DNA from: Trinickia acidisoli
GTDB lineage: Bacteria > Pseudomonadota > Gammaproteobacteria > Burkholderiales > Burkholderiaceae
Direction of reading: 5' to 3'
NCBI RefSeq assembly: GCF_017315725.1
Contig: NZ_JAFLRG010000002.1
Location: forward strand, 1,364,001 to 1,428,000
Length of the DNA: 64,000 bases
Shown: piece after piece, positions 34,275-42,862 of the stretch
How positions within the stretch are numbered: the first letter of the stretch is position 1
How the letters are laid out: each line of letters begins with the position of its first letter
Notes under the pieces: generated by a model
Seen by the model: only the letters and a program-made list of their open reading frames with translations
Databases searched by the model: none
What the model was told of the DNA's origin: nothing
Position numbers and translations under genes: made by a program

Positions 34275-35294
34275 CTACTTGTAGAACGCGAGGCTTTCGT
34301 CGAGGAGCTGATTGCCGCCAGGCACCTCGGCCCTGAACTTCTGAAAGCTGACCTTCTGGAACAGTGCCTGCCACTGATTCCATTCATCGAGCGTCATCTT
34401 GTGGACTTTCGCGCCATGGCTCGCGAACAGCTTCGCCACGCGTTGATCGTCGGCCTTCGCGCCTTCGAACGCACTCTGCTCGAGACTTTGGCCGACGTCG
34501 AGCATGATTTTTTGCTGCACGCTCGTGAGCTTGTTCCAGGTCTTCATGCTGATCGCGATCGGCACGATCGTATAGTAAATGCCGTAGTTCTCGGGCGAGT
34601 CGTAGTACTTCGACACCTCGTAGATGCGATACGAGCCGAACGTGCCGGACGAGGTCCACAGGCCGTCGAGCAAGCCGAGCTGCATGGCGCTATAGGTCTC
34701 GGACGAAGCCATCGACACCGTGCTCGCGCCCGCACCCTGCAGCGCGGCTTCCATCATCTTGCCCGCGCCGCGCACCTTCTCGCCGGCGAGATCGGCGGGC
34801 ACGACGATCGGCTTGTCGCGCGAAGCCACACCGCCCGAAATCTGTATCCAGCACAGCGTCTTGAAGCCGTAGGCCTCGACCTTCTCTTCCAGTTTCTTCC
34901 AAGGTGCCGACGTGCGGAAGCGGAATACGTCCTCAGGCGTTTTCCATAGGCCCGGCAGCAGAATCAGGTTCAACTGCGCAATCGCGCCCGCGGCATAGAT
35001 ATAAGGGTAAAGCGCGAGATCCACGCTGCCGTTGCGCAACGCGGTATGTGTGTTCAGTGCCTTGACGAGCGATTCGGCCGGAAAGATGTCGATCTTGATC
35101 TTGCCGCCCGAGCGCTGCGTCACTTCCTGCGCGAACTTTTTCACCGTCGCCACGGCGTAGTCGTTCGGATCGTCGGGCCATTGATGGGCCAATTTCAGCG
35201 TGATCGTGTCATCGCCGCGCGCGGCCGGCAGCATGGCGCAAAATCCCATCACCACGCATGACAGCGCGAACATCAACTTCCGATACCATCTCAT
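34275..35294 (-). CDS. dctP: TRAP transporter solute-binding protein (DctP)
   Basis: 339-residue periplasmic binding protein with a signal peptide (MRWYRKLMFALSCVVMGFCA, cleavage near 'AARGDD'). DctP features: 'TLKLAHQWPDDPNDYAVATV', 'GGKIKIDIFPAESLVKA', and the substrate-arginine region 'EKVRGAGKMMEAALQGAGAS'. It captures the operon's substrate, probably a carboxylate bound by that arginine. It lies between the CoA-transferase gene (92 bp) and dctQ (10 bp). Confidence 0.92.
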   Translation of the reverse strand: MRWYRKLMFALSCVVMGFCAMLPAARGDDTITLKLAHQWPDDPNDYAVATVKKFAQEVTQRSGGKIKIDIFPAESLVKALNTHTALRNGSVDLALYPYIYAAGAIAQLNLILLPGLWKTPEDVFRFRTSAPWKKLEEKVEAYGFKTLCWIQISGGVASRDKPIVVPADLAGEKVRGAGKMMEAALQGAGASTVSMASSETYSAMQLGLLDGLWTSSGTFGSYRIYEVSKYYDSPENYGIYYTIVPIAISMKTWNKLTSVQQKIMLDVGQSLEQSAFEGAKADDQRVAKLFASHGAKVHKMTLDEWNQWQALFQKVSFQKFRAEVPGGNQLLDESLAFYK

Positions 35295-35386
35295 CGTTGT
35301 CTCCAGTCGTTTTATCTTGAGTGGGTGCTGCGTTGCTGCGTTGCTGCATGCCTTCATTCCAGCACGGCGAGACGGGCCATTGTGGC

Positions 35387-36592
35387 CTAAACAGCGCCTT
35401 CTGCCTTGAGCGTGTCGATCTCGTCGTCGCTCAAGCTCAGCAGGCTTCGAAGAATCTCCGCCGTGTGCGCACCCAACGCACCGCCCAGGTGACGAAGCTC
35501 CGCCGCCCCTCGCGATAATCGCGGCAGGGCCGAAGGCACGACGACTTCGCCAGCGCGATCGTCTTCGACGCAGCGGTAATCTTCTCGCGCCGCGTAATGC
35601 GGATCATCGAAGATATCGGCGATCGTCATGACCGGCCCGCACGGCACACCGGCCCTATCGCAGCGCGCCACAACCTCGGCAAGGCTCAGCGAAGCCACCC
35701 AGTTCGCAATTTCCCGATTGACGATGTCGCGCCCGACAATACGCTGCGGATTGGTTGCGAAGCGATCGGCTTCCGCCAGATCGAGCCGGCCCATCTCTTT
35801 CGCCAAACGCGCGAAGATCTTGTCGCTCGAACATGCTAGCGCGATCCATCGATCGTCCGCCGTTTTCCAGTGGCCATGCGGCACCACGTGCGGCACTTCG
35901 GTGCCGAGCCGCCCACGCACCTCGCCGAACTTCGCATAGGCCGGCACCAGTTCGTCGAGCAGCCGGAAAACGGACGCGTATAGAGGAACGTCGATGACCT
36001 GCCCTTCTCCCGTTCGCTCGGCGTCGCGCAGCGCGAGCAGCACGCCGACGGCGCCCCACAGGCCGGAAATGTAATCGGCCAGCGAAGTGGAGCCCGGCAC
36101 CACCGGCGGGCCGTCCGGCATCCCCGACAAATGCGTGAGCCCGCTGAAGCCGTGTGCGACGCGTGCGAAGCCCGGCTTTTCCTTATACGGTCCCGTCTGC
36201 CCATAAGCGCTGACGCGCAGCAGCACGATGCGCGGATTCGCGGCACGCAATTGCTCGTAGCCGAGGCCCCATCGCTCCAGCGTGCCGGGCCTGAAATTTT
36301 CGAGCACGACGTTCGACGCGGCCACGAGATCGAGAAACAGCACCTTGCCCGCGGGCGTACGTAGATCCAGCGTCATAAAGCGCTTGTTGCGCGCCTCGCT
36401 GAGCCAAATCAGCGTATCGCCGCATTCGGTGGGCGTGCCGAACTTGCGCAGCGGATCGCCTTCGCGCGGCTGCTCGATCTTGATCACGTCCGCACCGAAG
36501 TCGGCCATGATCGTGCCTGCGAACGGCGCGGCGAGAAACGTCGCGATGTCCAGTACGCGCACGCCTTCGAGTGGACGCTTCGTTGTATGCAT
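35387..36592 (-). CDS. CaiB/BaiF family (class III) CoA-transferase
   Basis: 401-residue CoA-transferase. N-terminal 'PLEGVRVLDIATFLAAPFAG' and 'GADVIKIEQPREGDPLRKFG' are typical, the catalytic Asp lies in the 'RNKRFMTLDLRTPAGKVLF' to 'NVVLENFRPGTLERWGLG' region, and 'GLWGAVGVLLALRDAERTGE' follows. It activates a carboxylic acid as its CoA ester for the neighbouring lyase. ATG 36592 is chosen; a GTG at 36610 overlaps the stop of the lyase gene (GTGA) and is a real alternative that would mean translational coupling. Confidence 0.9.
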   Translation of the reverse strand: MHTTKRPLEGVRVLDIATFLAAPFAGTIMADFGADVIKIEQPREGDPLRKFGTPTECGDTLIWLSEARNKRFMTLDLRTPAGKVLFLDLVAASNVVLENFRPGTLERWGLGYEQLRAANPRIVLLRVSAYGQTGPYKEKPGFARVAHGFSGLTHLSGMPDGPPVVPGSTSLADYISGLWGAVGVLLALRDAERTGEGQVIDVPLYASVFRLLDELVPAYAKFGEVRGRLGTEVPHVVPHGHWKTADDRWIALACSSDKIFARLAKEMGRLDLAEADRFATNPQRIVGRDIVNREIANWVASLSLAEVVARCDRAGVPCGPVMTIADIFDDPHYAAREDYRCVEDDRAGEVVVPSALPRLSRGAAELRHLGGALGAHTAEILRSLLSLSDDEIDTLKAEGAV

Positions 36593-36606
36593 GGAAGACG
36601 CTGCAT

Positions 36607-37602
36607 TCACGGGCGTGCCGCTCCTTGCATCGTCCGCTCGATCAGCTCCTGGCGTTTGACGATACCTTTCGCGAGCTTCAGATGGGCGAGGTCGATCAGC
36701 TTGCCGTTGTCCGAGAACGCGCCGTGCCCCGCGGCGACGTTCGCTTCGATCGCTTGCACGATCCGCCGCGCCCATGCGAGTTCGGCCTCGCCCGGTGAAT
36801 AGATCTGATTGGCGATCGCGATCTGCGACGGATGGATCGCCCACTTGCCCTCGAATCCCAGCGCCGCCGAACGCAATGCGGATGCGCGATAGCCGTCGGA
36901 GTCGCCGAAGTCGGTAAACGGCCCGTCGATCGCGCGCACGCCGTTGGCTCGGCACGCGTTCACGATGCGCGCCAGCGCAAAATGCCACTGGTCGTTCCAG
37001 TGGTGCGTGCGCACGCCGTCGTTATCCGGTGCGGTCAGCACGGCATAACGTTCGCTGGGCACACCGAAGGTTTTGTCGCCAGTACGCATATCGACCGTGT
37101 AGTCGCCGACGCCGAATATCATCGCCTCCAACCGATCGGATGCCTCCGCGATCTCTTCCGCGTTGGCGACGCCGAGCGAGGTTTCTATCAGCACCTCGAT
37201 GCCGACGCGCCGGGTTCGATCGTGCTCGCGCTCGATATGTGTCAGCACCTGCTCGACGAAACGCACGTCGAACGCGGAGCCTGCTTTCGGCAGCAAGATC
37301 ATGTCCAAACGTGGACAATGCCTCGCCACGTCGACGAGATCGCTCAGCGCCCAGCGCGTATCGAGGCCGTTGATCCGTACGGCAAGCGTCTTGTGCCGCC
37401 AGTCGATGCCGTTGATTGCGCGGATCGCGGCCGCACGCGCATCGTCTTTCAGATGATCGGCCACCGCATCCTCGAGATCGAAGAAGATCACGTCGGCCTC
37501 GCTGTCACGCGCCTTTTCGAAGAAATGCGCCGAGGTGGCGGGTACGGCCAGTTCGCTACGTTGCAGGCATTCGCGTCGGGGCTTGATGATGGTCGCTGAC
37601 AT
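36607..37602 (-). CDS. HpcH/HpaI aldolase or citrate lyase beta (CitE-like) family lyase
   Basis: 331-residue TIM-barrel lyase of the CitE/malyl-CoA lyase family. Family marks are 'RSELAVPATSAHFFEKARDS', 'DVIFFDLEDAVADHLKDDAR' (metal-site region), 'RINGLDTRW', 'IEVLIETSLGVANAEEI', 'EAMIFGVGDYTVDMRT' and 'GKWAIHPSQIAIANQIYSPG'. It probably cleaves a beta-hydroxyacyl-CoA such as malyl-CoA or citramalyl-CoA, made by the downstream CoA-transferase. The start at 37602 gives a usual length; the longer frame is not family-like. Confidence 0.9.
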   Translation of the reverse strand: MSATIIKPRRECLQRSELAVPATSAHFFEKARDSEADVIFFDLEDAVADHLKDDARAAAIRAINGIDWRHKTLAVRINGLDTRWALSDLVDVARHCPRLDMILLPKAGSAFDVRFVEQVLTHIEREHDRTRRVGIEVLIETSLGVANAEEIAEASDRLEAMIFGVGDYTVDMRTGDKTFGVPSERYAVLTAPDNDGVRTHHWNDQWHFALARIVNACRANGVRAIDGPFTDFGDSDGYRASALRSAALGFEGKWAIHPSQIAIANQIYSPGEAELAWARRIVQAIEANVAAGHGAFSDNGKLIDLAHLKLAKGIVKRQELIERTMQGAARP

Positions 37603-37660
37603 GTCGGTTTCAAATGGCTCGCGTTCGATTGGTGAGGAATAGCACGGCGTGTTTTTTCGG

Positions 37661-38161
37661 TTAAGCAGCCGCGATGGCGCCACGACCGGGCAGACCAATG
37701 AAATTGCCGCGGAAATAGAGCATGGGCTCCGCGTCCTCGTCGAATTGCGCACCACGCACGAGGCCCACGAAAATCGTATGCGACGCATAGTCCAGCGATT
37801 CGACGAGCTCGCATTCGAGACTGGCGAGCGCCGCGTTCATGACCGGCGCGCCGATCACGCCGACCGACCAGCCATCATCGAAGCGAGCCTCGCCCTTGAG
37901 GCCCGTTTGGCCGGAAAACTTGAGCGCTGCCTCGGTCTGCCCGTCGCGCAGCAGATTCACCGAGAACGACGCCGTTTCGCGGATCAACGGGTGCGCGCTC
38001 GCGTTGTGGTTCACGCAGACAATGACGGTCGGCGGCGAATCCGACAACGAGCAGAACGCGGTGGCCGTCAAGCCGGTCCGGTTGCCGGGCACGCCGGTCG
38101 CAATGATGACGGGGGCACCGGCGTGATTTCTCATCAGTTGGCGATAGTCCTGCCGTTCCAT
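37661..38161 (-). CDS. Flavin reductase partner of the FMN monooxygenase
   Basis: 166-residue flavin reductase of the HpaC/NtaB/DszD-like domain. It reads 'GAPVIIATGVPGNRTGLTAT', 'CSLSDSPPTVIVCVNHNASA' and 'IRETASFSVNLLRDGQ', the FMN-binding pattern. It supplies FMNH2 to the monooxygenase encoded 15 bp upstream on the same strand. There is no Fe-S or NAD domain, so NAD(P)H binding is through this domain as usual. Confidence 0.92.
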   Translation of the reverse strand: MERQDYRQLMRNHAGAPVIIATGVPGNRTGLTATAFCSLSDSPPTVIVCVNHNASAHPLIRETASFSVNLLRDGQTEAALKFSGQTGLKGEARFDDGWSVGVIGAPVMNAALASLECELVESLDYASHTIFVGLVRGAQFDEDAEPMLYFRGNFIGLPGRGAIAAA

Positions 38162-38176
38162 GACGTGCCTCCGGAT

Positions 38177-39556
38177 TCAGTGCGCGCCGTATGCGCGTTT
38201 CCACTCATGCGCCGCCGGCTTCGACAGCCCGAGGTTTTCCCGCAACGTGGCGCCTTCGTAGTCGGCGTGGAACAGCCCGCGGCGCTGGAGTTCGGGCACG
38301 ACGTGCAGGACGAAGTCGGCATAGGTACCCGGCATATGCGTTGCCGCAAGCACGAAACCATCGCACGCACCCGATGTGAACCACTCCTCCATCTGATCCG
38401 CGATGTCGCCCGCGCTGCCCACGAACGTGGGAAATTCGTCGGTCGTACCGCGACGGCTGTAGTGCAAAAAGTCCGCGAGCGTCGGGTTCTTCACACCGCT
38501 TGCCGTGATCACGCGATCGAGAATCGCACGCAGGCCGCTCACGGCCTGCAACTCTTCCTCGCTGAACGGTTCGTCCATGCGCTTGCGCGACAGATCGAAG
38601 TTCAGCGCCTCCGAGAGCAATGCGAGCGCGTCGATCGGCCGAACCAACGCATCGATCGCCGCCTTCTTGTCTTCGGCCTCGGCGTAGCTTTCGCCGACGA
38701 TCGCGTACACGGCTGGCGCGATCCTGACCGAACGCGGATCGCGACCTTGCGCGGCCACCTTGTTCTTGAACGCCGCGTACGAGCGGCGCGCGACCTCGAT
38801 GTCCGGGTAGATCACGAAGACGAGATCGCCCCAGCGCGCGGCGAAGTCGCTGCCGCGCCCGCTTTGTCCCGCTTGGATCAGCACCGGATGCCCCTGCGGC
38901 GAGCGCGGCACGGTGAACGGCCCGCGCGATTTGAACCACTCGCCCGTGTGATCGAGCCGATGCACGCGCGACGAATCCGCGAATTGGCCGGTCTCCTTAT
39001 CGCCGAGGATCGCGCCCTCCTCCCACGTGCTCCAGTGCCCCTGCACCACGCGCAGGAATTCATCCGCGCGGTCGTAACGAAGATCGTGCGCAAGGTGCGC
39101 TGAATGACCGAAGTTCAGCGCCTCGGAGTCGTTCAGCGACGTGACGACATTCCACGCCGCACGGCCTTCCGTGAGCAAATCGAGCGTGGCAAACACGCGC
39201 GCCACATGAAACGGCTCGTAGTAAGTGGTCGAATACGTCGCACCGAGGCCCAGCCGCTTGGTTGCTAACCCCATCGTCAGCAACACGGAAGCGGCATCGA
39301 GCTTGACGGCCCGCACGCCGTTTTCCACGACGTCGCGAAAGCTGTCGCCGTAGCGATCGGGCAGTGCAAGCCGGTCGTCGAAAAAAGCCAGATGAAACTT
39401 GCCATGCTCGAGTATGCGTGCAATGTCCTGATAGTAAGCGGCACTCATATAGTCGGATCGCGTCTCGGGATGCCGCCACGAGGCAACGAGATTCGAGCAG
39501 TTCTGGGCCTGAAGAAAGGCCACGAGCGTCATGGAGTCGGTCGGAGAAGGGGACAT
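38177..39556 (-). CDS. NtaA/SnaA/DszA-type FMNH2-dependent monooxygenase
   Basis: 459-residue bacterial luciferase-like (class C flavin) monooxygenase. Family marks: 'CSNLVASWRHPETRSDYMSA', 'HLAFFDDRLALPDRYGDSFR', 'LGLGATYSTTYYEPFHVARV', 'AAWNVVTSLNDSEALNFG' and 'VLIQAGQSGRGSDFAARWGD'. Members oxidise nitrilotriacetate, EDTA, dibenzothiophene sulfone or pristinamycin intermediates. It is the first gene of the seven-gene operon, divergent from a LysR gene. With the TRAP system it probably starts breakdown of an imported N- or S-containing carboxylate; substrate unknown. Confidence 0.9.
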   Translation of the reverse strand: MSPSPTDSMTLVAFLQAQNCSNLVASWRHPETRSDYMSAAYYQDIARILEHGKFHLAFFDDRLALPDRYGDSFRDVVENGVRAVKLDAASVLLTMGLATKRLGLGATYSTTYYEPFHVARVFATLDLLTEGRAAWNVVTSLNDSEALNFGHSAHLAHDLRYDRADEFLRVVQGHWSTWEEGAILGDKETGQFADSSRVHRLDHTGEWFKSRGPFTVPRSPQGHPVLIQAGQSGRGSDFAARWGDLVFVIYPDIEVARRSYAAFKNKVAAQGRDPRSVRIAPAVYAIVGESYAEAEDKKAAIDALVRPIDALALLSEALNFDLSRKRMDEPFSEEELQAVSGLRAILDRVITASGVKNPTLADFLHYSRRGTTDEFPTFVGSAGDIADQMEEWFTSGACDGFVLAATHMPGTYADFVLHVVPELQRRGLFHADYEGATLRENLGLSKPAAHEWKRAYGAH

Positions 39557-39639
39557 GAAATAAAAATGCTTCGGGTTGTCGTGAAGCGGATCTTAGAATT
39601 GCGGGCGGCACGACTCAATTGAAATAGACTTAGCCATTA

Positions 39640-39654
39640 TTCAGATTTTCTGAA
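39640..39654. promoter_or_regulatory. Palindrome TTCAGA-N3-TCTGAA between the monooxygenase and LysR genes
   Basis: Perfect 15-bp inverted repeat, 29 bp before the LysR start and 83 bp from the monooxygenase start. Candidate LysR-type autoregulatory site. Confidence 0.5.
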
Positions 39655-39683
39655 CCCCAAGATCTCGCCGAGGAACAAGGGCC

Positions 39684-40592
39684 ATGAACATCAACCTCAA
39701 GTTACTGTCGACCTTTCTGGCCGTGGCCGAAAAGGAAAGCTTTGCCAAGGCGGCGACAGCGACCAATCGGTCGCTTCCCGCGGTGAGCATGCAGATCAAG
39801 CAACTCGAGGATCAGCTTGGCGTCGCCGTGTTTCAACGCACCACGCGCAAAGTCGTGCTGACGGCCGAAGGAGAAGACCTGCTGATCAGCGTGCGCCGCG
39901 CAATGGCTGAGCTCGACGCGGGACTCGCGCGCGTGCAGCAGGCATCCGACATCCAGATCGGCCGCCTATCGATTGCCTGCATCCCAACGATCGCCGGCAC
40001 TCGGCTGCCGGCTGTGCTCACGGCATTCGCCGCCGCCTTTCCCGGCATCACCGTGCAAGTACGGGAACTCGTAGTTCAAGCATTACTGGAATCGGTTCGC
40101 AAGCGCGAAGTGGATTGCGCGATCGGGCCGGTGCTGGACGATTGCGCCGATCTCGAATTCTCGCCCCTGTTCGAAGATCCTTATTGCGCGTTGCTTCCGG
40201 CGTCTTACGCACATGACGGCAAGGACACCATCACGCTCGCGCAAGTGATCCGGTGTGGTCCCTTGCTCAAGTTCTCGAATGCGACAGCGTTTCGCGACCA
40301 CATCGACTCAGTCATCGAGGCGAGCGGCGTCACCGTCCGGAACAGCTACGAATTCGTGCAGGCATCGACGTTGATCGCGATGGCCGAGGCGGGCCTGGGT
40401 GTGGCCTTGCTGCCGCGCATCGCGATTCCGCGCACGACGTCGCTGCCGATGAGGCTCATCAAGCCGAAGTTAAAACGAACGATTGCGATCATCAGCGTAC
40501 GTGGACATCGCCCGTCGCCCGCCGCCGGTCATTTCATTCGGATGTGTCATGAACGGATACCCCCGTCGGCGTCGGAATTGCCGGTACGGTGA
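39684..40592 (+). CDS. LysR family regulator of the TRAP-monooxygenase operon
   Basis: 302-residue LysR regulator. HTH 'FLAVAEKESFAKAATATNRS' then 'LPAVSMQIKQLEDQLGVAVF'; the effector domain begins around residue 90 ('QIGRLSIACIPTIAGTRLPA'), similar to the CysB/GltC-like subgroup. It is divergent from the seven-gene operon with a 127-bp gap and a palindrome, the usual arrangement for control of that operon by its substrate. Confidence 0.88.
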   Translation: MNINLKLLSTFLAVAEKESFAKAATATNRSLPAVSMQIKQLEDQLGVAVFQRTTRKVVLTAEGEDLLISVRRAMAELDAGLARVQQASDIQIGRLSIACIPTIAGTRLPAVLTAFAAAFPGITVQVRELVVQALLESVRKREVDCAIGPVLDDCADLEFSPLFEDPYCALLPASYAHDGKDTITLAQVIRCGPLLKFSNATAFRDHIDSVIEASGVTVRNSYEFVQASTLIAMAEAGLGVALLPRIAIPRTTSLPMRLIKPKLKRTIAIISVRGHRPSPAAGHFIRMCHERIPPSASELPVR

Positions 40593-40628
40593 TTTCATGT
40601 CCAGACGATGGAGCATTCGCCCTTGGGT

Positions 40629-41510
40629 TCAACAGAACCGAAGTATGGCTTCGGCGACTTGTCGAGGCGCTTCGCGTTGCGGGAAGTGACCCACCCCGTC
40701 GAGCACCTGTCGCTCGTAGCGCCCTTGGAAGAACCGTTCCCGGCCCAGCGAACTGTCCGGATGATTGCAGGAATCCGCCGCGCCATGCAGTACCAGCGTG
40801 GGGACTGCCAGCACGGGAGCAGGAGTCAGACGCGGCTCGTCGTCGGCGTAGGCCGGGTCGCCCTCGACAAAAGCCCAACGGTGACGGTAGGAATGCAGCA
40901 CGACTTCGGCCCAGTCGTCGCCCCGGAATGCCTCGGCCGCTTCGTCGAAATCAGCCTCGCTGTACCAGCCGAGCGGCGCCCAGGTGTCCCACATCTGACG
41001 CGTAAAGGTTTCGCGCGCTTCCTTGACGACGCGCGCGCCGCGCGGTGTTGCCATGAACCAGTGATACCAGTAGTTGCGTGCCTGCTGCAGACTGATCACC
41101 TGGTTCGGGTCGTTGGTGCCATAGCCGACGGAGAGCATCACCATATGCGACGCCACGCCCTCGTGCAGTCCGCACGCACTGGCGACTGCCCTGGCGCCCC
41201 AGTCATGGCCCACCAATACCGGATGCGTCAGGCCCAATACGTCCACGAACTCCAGCAGGTCGCGACCCAGCGCAGACAATTGGCCACTGCGCGGCGTTGC
41301 CGCATCGCGAAAACGCGTCGGTGCAAATCCCCGCAAAGCGGGCGCAACGACCCGGTAGCCGGCCTCGGCCAGGATCGGCGCAACGCCCTTCCAGCACGCC
41401 GGGCTGTCCGGCCAGCCGTGCAGCAGCAACGCGGTTCGCTGCCCATCCGGATTCCACTCGAGATAGGCGATGTCAAGACGCGAGGTGGTGGCGATGCGGT
41501 AGGCGCTCAT
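40629..41510 (-). CDS. Alpha/beta hydrolase (epoxide hydrolase/haloalkane dehalogenase-like)
   Basis: 293-residue alpha/beta hydrolase. The oxyanion motif is 'LLLHGWPDSPACW', the nucleophile elbow GHDWGA (Asp nucleophile, as in epoxide hydrolases and dehalogenases), and the catalytic His is in 'VLDGVGHFPQREAPRQV'. A helical cap lies about residues 130-220. The start at 41510 is chosen because the fold begins right after it; longer frames add non-homologous residues. It is divergent from a LysR gene and unlinked to others. Confidence 0.88.
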   Translation of the reverse strand: MSAYRIATTSRLDIAYLEWNPDGQRTALLLHGWPDSPACWKGVAPILAEAGYRVVAPALRGFAPTRFRDAATPRSGQLSALGRDLLEFVDVLGLTHPVLVGHDWGARAVASACGLHEGVASHMVMLSVGYGTNDPNQVISLQQARNYWYHWFMATPRGARVVKEARETFTRQMWDTWAPLGWYSEADFDEAAEAFRGDDWAEVVLHSYRHRWAFVEGDPAYADDEPRLTPAPVLAVPTLVLHGAADSCNHPDSSLGRERFFQGRYERQVLDGVGHFPQREAPRQVAEAILRFC

Positions 41511-41580
41511 GACGTCACTCCTGTGGATTGCGATGAGTACAAGCGTAGCTGGACGAATCATCATGATTGGTGAATAATTA

Positions 41581-41595
41581 ATCATCATTGATGAT
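41581..41595. promoter_or_regulatory. Palindromic operator candidate ATCATC-N3-GATGAT
   Basis: Perfect 15-bp inverted repeat in the 117-bp gap between the hydrolase and the LysR gene, next to a related element AATCA-N3-TGATT just upstream (about 41557-41569). The repeated ATCAT words suggest a LysR binding region. Confidence 0.5.
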
Positions 41596-41627
41596 GTTTC
41601 TCGTTCAATTGATCTCGTGACGTCGCG

Positions 41628-42521
41628 ATGGATACCTTGCCTCTTGCGGGCGGCCTGCCGCTGGATACCGTGCTGCTGCGCACCTTCCTCGAAGTCGTGG
41701 ACAGCGGCAGCTTTGCCACGGCTGCGGAGCGGCTGGCCCTCACGCCCTCGGCCGTCAGCGGGCACATCAAACGCCTGGAACACACCACCGGCGCTACCCT
41801 GCTGGCGCGCACCACGCGTCGTCTCGATCTCACCCAAGCCGGCGACACCCTATACGCCTATGGCCGGAACATCCTCGATCTGGAGCGCGAAGCGCGCGCG
41901 AAGCTGCTCGGCGCGCCGCTGAAAGGACGCCTACGGGTCGGCGCATCGGAAGACTTCGCCAGTACCTGGCTGCCTGATGTGCTGCAGCGCTTTCGTCGTT
42001 GGCATGCCGACGCGTCGATCGAGTTGAAGGTCGGCATTACGGCTGACTTGCTGCGCCAGCAAGAACGGGGCCGTCTCGACATCGTATTCGGCAAGCAGTG
42101 CAGCCGAGTGGAAGGCGCCGGCACGCTGCTTTGGGAAGAGCCGCTTGTCTGGGCGTTCGCCGCAGACCAATCACTGGAGGCGGACCAGCCATTGCCGCTG
42201 GCTGTGTTTCCAGAGCCTTGCATCTATCGAGAGTCGGCGATTTCGGCCGTAGGCAAAACAGCGCTAGCGTGGCGCATCGTGTTTGAAAGCAGCAGCATGG
42301 CGGCGTGTCGGGCCGCGGCTCTGTCGGGTTTTGCCGTTACGGTCGTTGCCCGCAGCCAGCTCTGCGAGGGCTTGCGCGAGCTGGGTATCGAAGATCGATT
42401 ACCCGACCTGCCTGCCGCTCGCTTCTACGCTTTCACGCGCGACGACATTCCCGCCGGTGCCGCCCTGATTGACGCGGCGCGCAGGGTTGGCCAACACAGT
42501 CGATTCACGCGTCGACGATGA
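41628..42521 (+). CDS. LysR family regulator, divergent from the hydrolase gene
   Basis: 297-residue LysR regulator. HTH 'FLEVVDSGSFATAAERLALT' then 'PSAVSGHIKRLEHTTGATLL'; effector domain from about residue 100 ('LKGRLRVGASEDFASTWLPD'). It probably regulates the adjacent hydrolase. The 3' end overlaps the convergent cupin gene by 17 bp (42505-42521), so the two stops are interleaved. Confidence 0.88.
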   Translation: MDTLPLAGGLPLDTVLLRTFLEVVDSGSFATAAERLALTPSAVSGHIKRLEHTTGATLLARTTRRLDLTQAGDTLYAYGRNILDLEREARAKLLGAPLKGRLRVGASEDFASTWLPDVLQRFRRWHADASIELKVGITADLLRQQERGRLDIVFGKQCSRVEGAGTLLWEEPLVWAFAADQSLEADQPLPLAVFPEPCIYRESAISAVGKTALAWRIVFESSSMAACRAAALSGFAVTVVARSQLCEGLRELGIEDRLPDLPAARFYAFTRDDIPAGAALIDAARRVGQHSRFTRRR

Positions 42522-42801
42522 CGAGCGTACCGTGGCTGCCCGGCAGGACCGCGTGAGCCGTGCCGGCCAGCGCAAGAAACATCTGACCTGCTTCCACGAC
42601 GATCTTTTCCCCTTCGACCTGCAACATCAATTGTCCGTCGACCACGAGCAATCCTTCGTTGTAGTCGTGCGCTTCTTCCACATACGACTGCTCGTCCATC
42701 CGCAGGACTTTGATTTGCGCCACCCCGACGCGACCGACCACCGATGATTTCCAGGTGGTGGCCAACGCTTGGGCGGCGGACTTGAAATCGACTAACGGCA
42801 T
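42505..42801 (-). CDS. Small single-domain cupin
   Basis: 98-residue one-domain cupin. The barrel is visible as 'VEEAHDYNEGLLVVDGQLML' (variant of cupin motif 1 with His and Glu) and 'VVEAGQMFLALAGTAHAVLP' (motif 2 with His). Such proteins may bind a metal and act as isomerases or dioxygenases or as sensors. It overlaps the 3' end of the LysR gene by 17 bp. It lies 61 bp downstream of the quinone reductase gene on the same strand, so the two may be cotranscribed. Confidence 0.75.
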   Translation of the reverse strand: MPLVDFKSAAQALATTWKSSVVGRVGVAQIKVLRMDEQSYVEEAHDYNEGLLVVDGQLMLQVEGEKIVVEAGQMFLALAGTAHAVLPGSHGTLVIVDA

Positions 42802-42862
42802 GCGCGGCTCCGAAAAGCGAACATTATCCGTGACGAGGCCGTCATCGTCCCGGTACGGTCAC

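Noticed and set aside
37649..39103. 484-codon open frame opposite the flavin reductase and monooxygenase
   Set aside because: Antisense to two secure genes; shadow composition.
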